64,000 nucleotides of DNA from contig OZ220680.1 in the NCBI GenBank assembly GCA_965116345.1, positions 3,100,001 to 3,164,000 on the forward strand, given 5' to 3'. This DNA comes from VXYL01 sp965116345 (GTDB lineage Bacteria > Pseudomonadota > Gammaproteobacteria > Pseudomonadales > Azotimanducaceae). Shown piece by piece: positions 1-8,686 of the stretch (positions within the stretch are counted from its first letter, which is position 1; every line of letters starts with the position of its first letter). The notes under the pieces were generated by a model, which ran no database searches, was not told the origin of the DNA, and saw only the letters and a program-made list of their open reading frames with translations. A program made the translations under genes and the position numbers.

Positions 1-2
1 AC

Positions 3-2021
3 GTCACGCCGTTGTGTTCCCCGACTCGTGCCTGTCTGCTGACGGGTCGGAACCACCACAGCGTCGGCGTCGGTCGCGTCGCGGAGATGACAAATGGGTT
101 CCCCAACACCCGCGGCTTCGTCGCGAGGGATGCCGCCAATCTGGCCGAGATTCTGCGGCTGCACGGCTATCAGACTCTCGCCGCCGGCAAGTGGCACCTG
201 GCGTCCATCGACGAGACGAGCCCGGCGGGGACCTACGACCACTGGCCGCTGCAGCGCGGCTTCGACCGCTTCTACGGGTTCCTCGCCGGCGAGACCAACC
301 AGTGGAGTCCGGAACTGGTGCTGGGCAACGAGCGTGTCGAGCCACCTGCCAAGGACTACCACCTGTCGGAGGGCATCGTCGCCGAGTCCTGCCTGTGGCT
401 TCGTCAACTAGCCACGGCTGCACCGGACAAGCCCTTCTTCCTGTACTTGGCGTTCGCGGCCGGCCACTCGCCGCACCACGTGCCGCCGGCGTTCGCGGAC
501 AAGTATCGGGGGCGGTTCGACGACGGCTGGGATGCGGCGCGCGACAGAATCCTGGCCCGACAGAAGGCATCAGGCCTGCTTCCCGCCGATCAGCGCCTCG
601 CACCCCGGAATCCCGGTGTGCAGGTTTGGAACGAACTGAGTGCCCGGGAGCGGAAGGTCGCGGTCAGGTTCGAGGAGGTGTTCGCGGGATTCATGGATCA
701 TGCCGACGTGCAGATCGGCCGCCTGCTCAGGCAACTCGACGATCTCGGCAAGCGCGACGACACCATCGTCGTGGCGATCTCCGACAATGGCGCTGCGCCC
801 TTAGGGGGCCCCCTCGGCAGCTACGACCATCACCGTTCCCGGGGTGGGGATCGGCCGAGCGTCGAGGAGAACCTGGCGCGCCTGCCCGACTTGGGCGGTC
901 CGCGCTCCTACGGCATCTATCCCTTCGGCTGGGCGATGGCGGGCAACACGCCGTTCAAGCGCTACAAGGCGCAGACCTACGCCGGCGGTGTCCGTGCGCC
1001 CCTGCTGCTTCGCTGGCCAGCGGGAATCGAAGCGCAAGGTGAGACGCGACGGCAGTTCCACCACGTGGTGGACGTGACGCCGACGTTGCTGGATCTCCTG
1101 AGCGTGGATCTACCGAGCCATGTCAACGGTGTTGAGCAGATGCCGCTGCACGGAACGTCGATGGCCCACACCTTGAACGACGGCGAGGCGGACACCCGCA
1201 AGCGAATCCAGTACTTCGAGACCGTGGGGCAGCGGGCGATCTGGCACAAAGGCTGGAAGGCCGTGACCTTCCACACGCGGGGAACCGACTTCGACTCGGA
1301 CGTTTGGGAACTCTACAACCTAGATGAGGATCTGGCCGAAATCGACGACCTGGCGGATCGCCATCCCGACAAGCTCAAGGAGATGGTTGCCCTGTGGTGG
1401 CGGGAGGCGGAGCGCTACGGTGTGCTGCCCCTGGACGATCTGAGCGGTTCGAACGGTGTCGGCTGGTGGCCCGATCCGCCGAACCGCTGGGTGCTGTATC
1501 AGGACGCGGTGCTGCCCCACCACTTCAAGGCCGGGCCGCGGCTTCTCGGCACCTCGCATCGCATCACGGCGCGGATCGAACGCGCTTCCATCCACGACGA
1601 GGGCGTCATCGTTGCCGATGGCGGCCGGTTCGGCGGCTGGAGCCTGTTTATTCGTGACAACCGGGCGCACTACACGGTCAACCATTTCGGGGACCACTGC
1701 CGGGTTTCCTCGTCGTTGGCGGTCCCGGCCGGCGCCGTGACGCTGCGTATCGACGTGGTGACGATCGGCGACGATGCAGGACGGGTGCGCCTCTTTCTGA
1801 ACGACCAGAGCGCTGGCGAGGGTTCGTTGATGCCGTTCGGCCGCTTTAACTACGCCAACGAGCCACTGGAGGTTGGCAGAGACGGCCAGACGCCGGTCGA
1901 CGATCGCTACGAGTCACCGTTCTCCTTCGAGGGCCGCATCGTCGATGTGGTGATCGAGGCCGCGGGCGGTGAGGCAGTCGACCAGGAAGATCTCCTCGAG
2001 GACCTGATGCGTAGTCAGTAA
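3..2021 (+). CDS. Arylsulfatase-type sulfatase, 5' end cut by the window edge
   Basis: Hydrolyses a sulfate ester; the substrate cannot be read from sequence. The frame is open from the first bases, so the true start lies outside the window. The first readable residues are VTPL followed by CSPTRACLLTGR, the C-x-P-x-R sulfatase signature whose Cys is converted to formylglycine. The missing N-terminus would carry the first metal-binding Asp residues. Further family marks are the GKWHL segment near residue 67, ISDNG (second metal-site region) near 262, and a beta-rich C-terminal domain (about the last 150 residues, with GGWSLFIRDN) as in AtsA-type arylsulfatases. The family is certain; the substrate is unknown. 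A GNAT gene follows 31 bp downstream on the same strand. Confidence 0.93.
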   Translation, partial: VTPLCSPTRACLLTGRNHHSVGVGRVAEMTNGFPNTRGFVARDAANLAEILRLHGYQTLAAGKWHLASIDETSPAGTYDHWPLQRGFDRFYGFLAGETNQWSPELVLGNERVEPPAKDYHLSEGIVAESCLWLRQLATAAPDKPFFLYLAFAAGHSPHHVPPAFADKYRGRFDDGWDAARDRILARQKASGLLPADQRLAPRNPGVQVWNELSARERKVAVRFEEVFAGFMDHADVQIGRLLRQLDDLGKRDDTIVVAISDNGAAPLGGPLGSYDHHRSRGGDRPSVEENLARLPDLGGPRSYGIYPFGWAMAGNTPFKRYKAQTYAGGVRAPLLLRWPAGIEAQGETRRQFHHVVDVTPTLLDLLSVDLPSHVNGVEQMPLHGTSMAHTLNDGEADTRKRIQYFETVGQRAIWHKGWKAVTFHTRGTDFDSDVWELYNLDEDLAEIDDLADRHPDKLKEMVALWWREAERYGVLPLDDLSGSNGVGWWPDPPNRWVLYQDAVLPHHFKAGPRLLGTSHRITARIERASIHDEGVIVADGGRFGGWSLFIRDNRAHYTVNHFGDHCRVSSSLAVPAGAVTLRIDVVTIGDDAGRVRLFLNDQSAGEGSLMPFGRFNYANEPLEVGRDGQTPVDDRYESPFSFEGRIVDVVIEAAGGEAVDQEDLLEDLMRSQ

Positions 2022-2052
2022 CGGTGATCGGGAACTTGGAACGGCGGATCGT

Positions 2053-2910
2053 GTGAACGCTTCACCTGCAGCACTATTGGCCCGGCGGGTCGAGGAGGCT
2101 TCGCTGAACGCGTGGCCCGCCTTGCATCAAGTGCTGTTCGACGGCTGGGTGCTCCGCTTCACCCGCGGCTTCACCAAGCGCGCCAACTCGGTAACGCCGC
2201 TCTACGCTTCGGCGCAACCGCTCTTGGCGCTCCCGGCGCTCCCGGCGCTCCCGGCGAAAGTGCGCTATTGCGAGGAACTCTTCGCCCGGGAGGGGTTGCG
2301 GGCGATCTTCCGGATTACGACGATCAGGGAGCAGACCGAACTCGACGGACTGTTGTCGGATCGCGGTTACGAGGTCGCCGATCCAACCCGTGTGCTCCAC
2401 GTCGGGCTCGGTCGAGCGGACTTCCCCACGGCCGCGGGATTCAGGGAGTCCACCCTCTCGAGTTTCCTCGCGAACTACGGAGATCTGTCCGCGTCGCCCG
2501 ATATCGACTCCATCGCTGCGGGGTTGGCAGCGGAACTCCACGCGACCATCCTGCGGCGGATACGAACCGAGACGGTATTCGGTTTGCTGCTCGACAACGG
2601 CAGACCCGTGGCGTGCGGCATGGCCGTGGTCGACGGCGAGGTTGCCGGACTGTTCGACGTCGTCGTGCATCCCGACAGCCGGCGCCGTGGCCACGGCCGA
2701 ACACTTGTCGAGAGCCTGCTTGCGCGGGCCTCGGCGATGGGTGCCCGTCACGCCTATCTGCAGGTGGTGGAGGACAACGAAGCGGCCCTCGCTTTGTACG
2801 AGACGATGGGGTTCGAACTTCTCTATGAGTACCGCTACCGGCTGGTAAACACGTCCAGCGGTCGCGCGCTAACGCCGAATAGGGAACGGCCGATAGGGAT
2901 GAGCGGCTAG
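2053..2910 (+). CDS. GNAT-family N-acetyltransferase
   Basis: The 285-aa protein starts with GTG. The C-terminal third is a clear GNAT fold: the acetyl-CoA loop VVHPDSRRRGHGRTLVESLL (about residues 216-235) has the R/Q-x-x-G-x-G/A pattern, followed by LQVVEDNEAALALYETMGF, the typical beta-strand/helix that closes the site. The N-terminal half resembles two-domain GNATs, with an LFDGWVLRFTRGFTKRANSV stretch near residue 30. The acceptor substrate is unknown. The gene contains a 9-bp tandem repeat coding LPALPALPA near residues 60-68. Its 3' end overlaps the convergent dehydratase gene by 42 bp, so the last 13 residues are encoded antisense to that gene's C-terminus. Confidence 0.88.
   Translation: MNASPAALLARRVEEASLNAWPALHQVLFDGWVLRFTRGFTKRANSVTPLYASAQPLLALPALPALPAKVRYCEELFAREGLRAIFRITTIREQTELDGLLSDRGYEVADPTRVLHVGLGRADFPTAAGFRESTLSSFLANYGDLSASPDIDSIAAGLAAELHATILRRIRTETVFGLLLDNGRPVACGMAVVDGEVAGLFDVVVHPDSRRRGHGRTLVESLLARASAMGARHAYLQVVEDNEAALALYETMGFELLYEYRYRLVNTSSGRALTPNRERPIGMSG
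2226..2252 (+). repeat. 9-bp tandem repeat, three copies, in frame
   Basis: GGCGCTCCC occurs three times in a row followed by a partial GGCG. Inside the GNAT gene it codes for repeated Ala-Leu-Pro. Because the unit is a multiple of three, copy-number change by slippage would keep the frame open. Confidence 0.85.
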
Positions 2911-3993
2911 CGCCGACTCGTCGAGATCGATGCCGAGGCCGGGTTCCTGCGGCAAGTCGATGTATCCGTCGACGACGCGCCAGGGCTCTCGCGCGATCTC
3001 GCGGCCGACTTCCTCGAGGTTGACGAAATACTCGGTTATCAGGAAGTTCGGCATCGTCGCGGCGACGTGCGCCGTGGCGGCCAATCCAACCGTCGTGCTG
3101 TTGAAGTTGTGCGGTGACACGGCAACGAAGTAGGCCTCGGCCATGGCGGCGATTTCCTTCAGCTCCAGGATGCCGCCGACGTTGCACACGTCGGGATTGA
3201 TGATGTCGGCGGCACCCTGTTCGAATACCTCGCGAAAGTCGAACTTCGTGTACAGCGCCTCGCCGGTGACGACCGGAATGTTGATGTCGCGCTTCGCCCG
3301 GGCCAGGACCGGGACGTTCTCGGCCAGCACCGGTTCCTCGAACCAGAACGGCGCGGCGCATTCGATGGCCCGCGCAATCCGCACGGCATGCATGGGTGCC
3401 AAGCGCCGATGCATCTCGACGAGGATGTCCACATCGGCCCCCACCGCGTCGCGTACCGCGAGCACGTTCTCGATGGCGCGGCGTTCGACTTCCTTGCCGA
3501 CGAAGGTTCGCCAGGGACCGGGCACGGGATCGAACTTCAGCGCACTGAAGCCGCGTTCGACGACCTCGACGGCCTTCGCAGCCAACTCGTCGGGCGAGCG
3601 CGCGCCACCGGACCAGCCGTTCGCATAGACCCGGATCCGGTCGCGGCAGGTACCGCCGAGAAGCGCGTGCACGGGCATCCCGGCGACCTTGCCCTTGATA
3701 TCCCACAGCGCCTGTTCGAGACCGCTCACCGCGCAGTAGAGATCCATCGATCCCCGCCGTGCGGCGAAGTCGTCGAAGGTCGTCTGCGTGAACTCCTTGA
3801 TGCGACCCGGGTCGCGGCCGATCAGATAGCGCTTGATTTGATCGATGTGCGCGGTGACTTGAATGTCGCGGTCCGACTGCGTGTAGCACTCGCCCCAGCC
3901 GTAGACATCGCCGTCGGTATCGATCCGAACGAAGCAGAGGTTCTTGCCGCGGCCGGGGTGAACGAGGAAGTGTCGAACGTCGGTGATCTTCAT
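2869..3993 (-). CDS. Enolase-superfamily dehydratase (mandelate racemase/galactonate dehydratase-like)
   Basis: The 374-aa protein belongs to the mandelate racemase/muconate lactonizing family, most like D-galactonate dehydratase in the spacing of its active site. Readable residues are E193-M-H195, E219 (FEEP), E245 (GEALYT), D268 (NPDVCNVGG) and H295 (SPHNF). These align at a constant +10 offset with the DgoD ligands D183/H185, E209, E235 and H285. The first ligand is Glu where Asp is usual, so the substrate may differ. The ATG at 3993 was chosen because the protein then begins MKITDVRHF, as in relatives; a TTG six codons upstream is possible. The gene is convergent with the GNAT gene, and no sugar-acid operon is visible around it. 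Confidence 0.88.
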   Translation of the reverse strand: MKITDVRHFLVHPGRGKNLCFVRIDTDGDVYGWGECYTQSDRDIQVTAHIDQIKRYLIGRDPGRIKEFTQTTFDDFAARRGSMDLYCAVSGLEQALWDIKGKVAGMPVHALLGGTCRDRIRVYANGWSGGARSPDELAAKAVEVVERGFSALKFDPVPGPWRTFVGKEVERRAIENVLAVRDAVGADVDILVEMHRRLAPMHAVRIARAIECAAPFWFEEPVLAENVPVLARAKRDINIPVVTGEALYTKFDFREVFEQGAADIINPDVCNVGGILELKEIAAMAEAYFVAVSPHNFNSTTVGLAATAHVAATMPNFLITEYFVNLEEVGREIAREPWRVVDGYIDLPQEPGLGIDLDESALAAHPYRPFPIRR

Positions 3994-4246
3994 TGGGTCG
4001 ACTCGCGTCAAGCTCGGTGGTTTCTCTTTGATACTCGGTTGATTGTAACGGGGCCTGTTCGCGTCTTGGTCTCAAGGTCGCTCGCGAGGTCCGCATTTGC
4101 GCCGAGTCACGGTCGACGACGTCCGCGTCTAATGGCCCCGCGCGAAGGCGCTATGTCATCATCGCCCGGAGACTTAATCAGACCTTCCCTAGGCCGGAAC
4201 GAGCGCGGCTCGGGTTCGAATGGATATTCCGAGGTGCCTGCTCGTT

Positions 4247-4298
4247 TTGACAAGTACCGATTTCGGTGCCACGATTCGGCATCGATATCAATACCGAT
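4247..4298 (+). promoter_or_regulatory. Promoter and two inverted repeats upstream of the toxin-antitoxin pair
   Basis: A consensus -35 TTGACA at 4247-4252 is followed 17 bp later by CACGAT (weak -10). Between them lies a perfect inverted repeat ACCGA-TT-TCGGT (4256-4267). A second, ATCGATAT-CA-ATACCGAT (4281-4298, one mismatch), sits between the promoter and the antitoxin start. Both carry ACCGAT half-sites, as expected for operators bound by a Phd-type autoregulator. Promoter strength and binding are inferred. Confidence 0.5.
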
Positions 4299-4304
4299 AG
4301 ACCC

Positions 4305-4523
4305 ATGCGTTACATAACCATGACCGAGCTCAAGCAACGGGCGAGCCGCATTCTCGATGAGAAGAAGCCGACCGCCATCCTGCGCAACAGCAAGGTGGAG
4401 GGATACTACGTACCGGTGGAGTCCTTGGCCTTCGGCACGATCGACGACGCGCGGGCGTCCGAACTGACCCAGTCGATACTTGATCAACGGTCGGAGGTCC
4501 TCGCATATCTCGCGAAGCGGTGA
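4305..4523 (+). CDS. Phd/YefM-type antitoxin
   Basis: This 72-aa protein begins MRYITMTELKQRASRILDEK and continues with PTAILRNSKVEGYYVPVES, the compact DNA-binding N-terminal fold of Phd/YefM antitoxins (the 'prevent-host-death' family). The charged C-terminal tail (TQSILDQRSEVLAYLAKR) would wrap the toxin. The stop TGA overlaps the GTG of the downstream Doc toxin (GTGA), the standard arrangement of a phd-doc operon. The ATG at 4305 is preferred over an upstream GTG at 4266 because the latter lies inside the putative promoter. It probably represses its own promoter through the inverted repeats just upstream. The antitoxin looks intact although its toxin is frameshifted. Confidence 0.85.
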   Translation: MRYITMTELKQRASRILDEKKPTAILRNSKVEGYYVPVESLAFGTIDDARASELTQSILDQRSEVLAYLAKR

Positions 4524-4926
4524 GCATCGCACTACCAACCGAACAGCAAGTCGCCGACCTGCATGAGCATCTGCTAGCACGACACGGTGGATTGCCGGGT
4601 TCCCGAGCGGGTACATCGCTCGGTGCCGTACTCGGTCGAATCCACATGAACCTGGCATACCAGTTCGACGACCCGACTGTTGCGCAGGTCGCGGCCTTCG
4701 CCGTGTATGCACTGGCGGTTGGTCATCCGTTCAACGACGCGAACAAGCGTACGGCCCTCGCCCTTGGCGACCTGATCCTGTTATGAATGACGAAAGGACC
4801 ATCGCGCCCAAGTACGGGATCGAGCTCGCCGATCTGGTCATCGCCCTTGCCGCAGGCAACGTCGGTGGGGAGCGGTTCATCGAGAGGTATGTCGAGCTGC
4901 TGGAGCGGGGTGACTTGCGTTCATGA
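4520..4926 (+). pseudogene. doc: Doc-family (Fic) toxin split by a -1 frameshift
   Basis: The first frame (4520-4786, GTG start) gives 88 residues ending HPFNDANKRTALALGDLILL, containing the Doc/Fic motif HxFxDANKR. It stops exactly where a Doc protein should continue. A second frame starting at ATG 4783 continues the family sequence for 47 residues (MNDERTIAPKYGIELADLVI, then ALAAG...) to TGA 4924-4926, matching the C-terminal half of P1 Doc. Together they give about 135 aa, the normal Doc length (~126). The pieces differ by one missing base, probably in the T run before ATG. Doc phosphorylates EF-Tu in P1; here the toxin is probably inactive. Alternatives are -1 ribosomal frameshifting, a split protein re-initiating at the ATGA overlap, or a sequencing error. 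Confidence 0.85.
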
Positions 4927-5041
4927 GATTCCACATCTCCACGGTCGAGCAGAGTTCGCGCCAAACCGCTCGCAGGTGACGCTTGGTGTTGCTCTTCGCC
5001 ACCGTCGAGCCATAATCCGCTAGGGGGAGCTCGGCGGACAA

Positions 5042-6472
5042 ATGCCTGGCGACAAGAACCGAGAACAAGCAAGTGGGCTGACGATGACGCCGCAGTCGAT
5101 GCGGCAGTTGGCCGGCGCAGCAGTGGAACTGCTCATAGAGAGAACGGGCGGGCTGGGCGATGCCAATGCCTGGGACGGTGAGTTCCGTCAGGTCCTGGAG
5201 GACCGTCTGGGAATGGACCCACCGGAAGACGGTCGGCCCGCGGCGGAGGTTTTGACCCAGGTGGTGCGCGACGTGCTGCCGTTCGCCGCGCGGCTGGATC
5301 ATCCCCGGTTCTTTGGCTTCGTGCCGTCGTCGCCCACTTGGCCCGGCGTGGTGGCGGACTTCCTGGCCGCTGGATTCAACATCAATTCCTGCACCTGGCT
5401 CGTGTCGAGCGGGACCAGCCAACTGGAACTGGTCGTCGTGGACTGGATGCGCGGCTGGCTCGGCTATCCAGAGACGGCCGGCGGGCTGCTGACGAGCGGT
5501 GGCTCGGCCGCCAGCGTCGAAGCGCTGGTGGCGGCTCGGGAGGCGGCGGGACACCCGGAACGACCCACGGTCTACATGAGCGACCAGGCGCACAGCGCCT
5601 TGAAACGGGCGGCGGTGATTGCGGGCGTCCGGCGCGAACACCTGAGTCTGATCGGCTCCGATGACGACTTCCGCATCGACATGGCCGAATTGCGGCGTCG
5701 AGTCGACGACGACCGTGCCAACGGTCTGGTGCCCATGGCGGTGTGCGCCAACGCGGGCAGTGCCAGCACGGGGGCGGTCGACCCGCTGGCCGAGATGGCG
5801 GATTTCTGCGCACGCGAAGGCATTTGGCTGCACGTGGATGCGGCCTACGGCGGGTTCTCGGTTGTGACGGAGGAAGGCAGGAACCTTCTCCGCGGCATCG
5901 AGTTGGCCGACTCGGTAGGCATGGATGCTCACAAGTTGTTTTTCCAGCCCTACGAGGCAGGAGCGCTCATGGTCAAGAACGCGGTGCACCTCGAAGACGC
6001 GTTCGCGATCGGCCACGACGTTCTGCAGGACACGGTGTGGGGCGCGAACCACCCGAATTTCGCCGATCGCGGATTGCAGCTGAGCCGGGCGGCACGTGCA
6101 CTCAAGATCTGGATGTCCGTGCAGACCTTCGGCATGACCGCGTTTCGCGCGGCGGTTCAGAACGGCTTGGATCTCGCACGCCGGGCGGAACAGTACGTCG
6201 AGTCCAGCCCGATGCTGGAATTGATGGCGCCGGTGTCGCTCGGCATCGTGTGTTTCCGCGTCAATCCGGGCGGGTTCGACGATGCAGGCGTGGAGGAAGC
6301 GAACCGGAAGGTGCTGACGCGCGTGTTCTGGGACGAGTTGGCGTTCTTCTCGTCGACGTCGTTGAACGGCGTCTTTTCGTTGCGGCTGTGCATCGTGAAT
6401 CACACCACGACGTGGGAGGATGTGCGCAGGACGCTTGACCTGGTCGTCCGGTTCGGCGAGGACGCGCTCTAA
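5042..6472 (+). CDS. PLP-dependent group II amino-acid decarboxylase (aromatic/tyrosine decarboxylase-like)
   Basis: The 476-aa protein has the full group II decarboxylase layout: DHPRFFGFVPSSPTWPG (about 86-102), FNINSCTWL near 112, LLTSGGSAASVEAL (PLP phosphate region, 149-162), SDQAHSALKRA with the ring-stacking His184, HVDAAYGGF with the PLP-nitrogen Asp266, and SVGMDAHKLFFQPYEAG with the Schiff-base Lys298. Such enzymes decarboxylate aromatic L-amino acids, glutamate or 2,4-diaminobutyrate. The aromatic class fits best (ADSVGMDAHKLF), but the substrate is not certain. The start is preceded by AGGGGGAG at 5022-5029; an in-frame ATG at 5084 is also possible. The gene stands alone, with no transporter or amine-oxidase partner beside it. 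Confidence 0.9.
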   Translation: MPGDKNREQASGLTMTPQSMRQLAGAAVELLIERTGGLGDANAWDGEFRQVLEDRLGMDPPEDGRPAAEVLTQVVRDVLPFAARLDHPRFFGFVPSSPTWPGVVADFLAAGFNINSCTWLVSSGTSQLELVVVDWMRGWLGYPETAGGLLTSGGSAASVEALVAAREAAGHPERPTVYMSDQAHSALKRAAVIAGVRREHLSLIGSDDDFRIDMAELRRRVDDDRANGLVPMAVCANAGSASTGAVDPLAEMADFCAREGIWLHVDAAYGGFSVVTEEGRNLLRGIELADSVGMDAHKLFFQPYEAGALMVKNAVHLEDAFAIGHDVLQDTVWGANHPNFADRGLQLSRAARALKIWMSVQTFGMTAFRAAVQNGLDLARRAEQYVESSPMLELMAPVSLGIVCFRVNPGGFDDAGVEEANRKVLTRVFWDELAFFSSTSLNGVFSLRLCIVNHTTTWEDVRRTLDLVVRFGEDAL

Positions 6473-6609
6473 CGGGCGTGCGCGTTGTTCCGAGACGGAG
6501 GGCCGGACGCCGAGGTTTGCCGCGGTGCCTGTGGTGGGAAGGCGACTACCTCCGGCGCGGCCTTAGTTGACTCGAAGGACTTGGCGAGGATTCGAACGCG
6601 AGGAACGCA

Positions 6610-7563
6610 ATGGTGGCACGGGGCAACCCGCGATGGACGGTTCCGCCGCCGCTGGCGATCCGCGGGGCGCGGATGGACGACGGAACCGAGATCGTGGTCC
6701 GCCGACACGGCAATCCCGCGGGGCCGCGCATCGTGCTCAGCCATGCGAACGGCTTCGCCGTGGATGCCTACTACCCGTTCTGGTCGCTGCTGACGGATCG
6801 GTTCGATGTGGTGGTCTTCGACCTCCGCAATCACGGCTGGAACGCCGTCGGGGCGCTCGAGACGCACGCTATTCCGACGTTCGTCCGCGACATGACGGCA
6901 GTGGCCCGGGCGATCCGGGTCTACTTTGGACCGAAGCCCGCCTTCGGCGTATTCCACTCGCTGTCGGGGCAGACGGCGGCGATCGAGGCATGCGCGGGCG
7001 GGGGGTCGTTCGCCGCGCTGATACTGTTCGACCCTTTCATCTGTCCCAAGGGTTGTCACCCCGGTCACCGGGAACGTCTGAGGACGACAATGGAGCGCAT
7101 GGCCGAAGGGACGCGGCGTCGTCGCGGATCGTTCGACAGCGAGGCTGCATTCGCGGAACGCCTGCGTGCGACGCCGGCGTTCGAGCGTCTGCGGCCGGGC
7201 GTCGCGGAGCTGCTGGCGCAGACGACCCTGCGTGCCGTGGACGGCGATTCGGGGTTCGTCCTGAGGTGCCCGCGGGAGTACGAAGCGCGGGTTTGCGAGC
7301 AGGGCTACCGGTATGCCGCGACCGTGGATGTCGAAGCCATCCCTTGTCCCGTGAAGGTGATCGGAAGCGATCCCTTGGCGCAGCACTCGTTCCTGCCAAC
7401 CGTGGCGATGAACGAGATCGTCGCCTTGAACTACGACTTCGTGCCCGAAACGACACACTTCCTCCAGCTCGAGGAGCCCGAGGAGTGTATCGCCACGCTG
7501 TTGGAGTTCATCGGAGAAGATGGAGAACTGGCGCTCCAGGCCGCCTTCACGCCGCGGTCTTAA
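6610..7563 (+). CDS. Alpha/beta-hydrolase fold enzyme
   Basis: The 317-aa protein carries the alpha/beta-hydrolase core: LSHANGF (oxyanion-hole loop, about 43-49), DVVVFDLRNHGWN (66-78), nucleophile elbow FHSLSG with Ser117, and a C-terminal His283 in ETTHFLQLEEPEE. The elbow has Ser where the second Gly is usual. No substrate can be assigned; esterase, lipase-like and C-C hydrolase activities are all open. The ATG is preceded by GAGGAA at good spacing. The stop TAA shares the palindrome TTAA (7560-7563) with the stop of the convergent TauD-like gene, so the two coding regions overlap by four bases. Confidence 0.83.
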   Translation: MVARGNPRWTVPPPLAIRGARMDDGTEIVVRRHGNPAGPRIVLSHANGFAVDAYYPFWSLLTDRFDVVVFDLRNHGWNAVGALETHAIPTFVRDMTAVARAIRVYFGPKPAFGVFHSLSGQTAAIEACAGGGSFAALILFDPFICPKGCHPGHRERLRTTMERMAEGTRRRRGSFDSEAAFAERLRATPAFERLRPGVAELLAQTTLRAVDGDSGFVLRCPREYEARVCEQGYRYAATVDVEAIPCPVKVIGSDPLAQHSFLPTVAMNEIVALNYDFVPETTHFLQLEEPEECIATLLEFIGEDGELALQAAFTPRS

Positions 7564-8465
7564 GCGCGGGAAAAGACCGAGGGGGTGCCGCGCAGGCTGA
7601 TCCGGCGCAGTAGCCGGGTGTCGTCGGGGCCCGTTGCGGCGGCCATCGGTGTCGCGCTGTGCATGGTCGTCGGGTTGTCCCACATGATGAGATCGTGGGC
7701 GCGGTACTTGTGGCGAGCGACGAACCGGTCCGCGAAGGCGTGATCGCAGAGTTCATTCAATAGCGCTTCGGCTTCCGCCGGTTCCATGCCGACGATGCCC
7801 TGGCTCGTACCGGTGATCGCGTACAGGGTCTTCTGGCCGGTGATCGGGTGGCGCCTGACCAGCGGATGGGTGACGGTCGTGTTTTGGTCCCAGCCCTTCG
7901 GCGGGATCGGCACATGGTCCCCCGGTCGTGCCGCCACCGATACGCCATGGCGGTGGATGACGGTCAGGCGGTCTATCGTGCGCTTCGTGGGCTCGGGCAG
8001 TGCCCGGTAGGCGGCCACCATATCGCAGAACTTCGTCTCGCCCCCCTGCTTGGGAGCCTTCACCGAGTACAACATGGTGATGGAAGACACTCGGTCACGA
8101 AACGACTGGTCGGTGTGCCAGTGCGCTGCGCCAAGCATGCGAGCCTCTGTGTCGATGCCTACATTGGTGATGTGGGCGATCTCGGGGAAGTCGGGGTCGC
8201 CGCTCAGACGGATCGGGTTGCCGACCCGCCGGGCGAACTCGACGAACTGCGGTTCGGTCACTCCGGTAGTTCGGAGCACAACGAATCGCTGGTCGAACAG
8301 GCATAGAAGGATCCTCTTCAACGCAGCGTCGTCAAGGCGTGGTACGTCCGTGTGGGGGAGTTCGACGCCGAAGTGCCCGTCCAAGGGTTCCAAGCAGAAG
8401 CTCAACGATCGCGTCCAGATTGTCGTGACGGTCTGAAGAGTATCAGCGTCGCGTCCAGCGAACAC
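7560..8465 (-). CDS. TauD/TfdA-family Fe(II)/2-oxoglutarate dioxygenase
   Basis: The 301-aa protein shows the TauD facial triad: H117-x-D119 in AAHWHTDQSF and distal His269 in WDNPTTMHSATP, with R284/R287 in TRLLRRISLRG as the 2-oxoglutarate-binding Arg region. The N-terminal CLEPLDGHFGVEL also matches the family. Such enzymes hydroxylate taurine, alkyl sulfates, 2,4-D or related acids; the substrate is not readable. The GTG start at 8465 has no clear ribosome site; a TTG about 20 codons in (before SFCLEPLDG) is equally plausible. A co-encoded transporter is absent. A sulfatase lies 5.5 kb away, so a sulfonate or sulfate-ester role is possible but only suggestive. Confidence 0.87.
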   Translation of the reverse strand: MFAGRDADTLQTVTTIWTRSLSFCLEPLDGHFGVELPHTDVPRLDDAALKRILLCLFDQRFVVLRTTGVTEPQFVEFARRVGNPIRLSGDPDFPEIAHITNVGIDTEARMLGAAHWHTDQSFRDRVSSITMLYSVKAPKQGGETKFCDMVAAYRALPEPTKRTIDRLTVIHRHGVSVAARPGDHVPIPPKGWDQNTTVTHPLVRRHPITGQKTLYAITGTSQGIVGMEPAEAEALLNELCDHAFADRFVARHKYRAHDLIMWDNPTTMHSATPMAAATGPDDTRLLRRISLRGTPSVFSRA

Positions 8466-8686
8466 ATTGACACGTCGACACGGTGAGATCGTGGCGTATT
8501 GAGCCTGGACTTGCTGTGTTTTCCTAGCAATTCATAGCTCAAGGCAATAGGGACGACCCATCACGCCCGCGAGGGCGCGCGGTCGCCCGTACGCGGACAT
8601 CCGGTTTCCCCATCGCGTCGCTGGTCTTTCGCGCAAGCCCTTGCGCGGTCGGTTATGCTTGCGGGTCGCTTTAGCGCAACAGCACG

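Noticed and set aside
6540..6609. Possible tRNA on the minus strand, from a GTTCGAATCC-like T-loop
   Set aside because: The five bases on each side of the loop do not pair, and no acceptor or anticodon stem can be folded.
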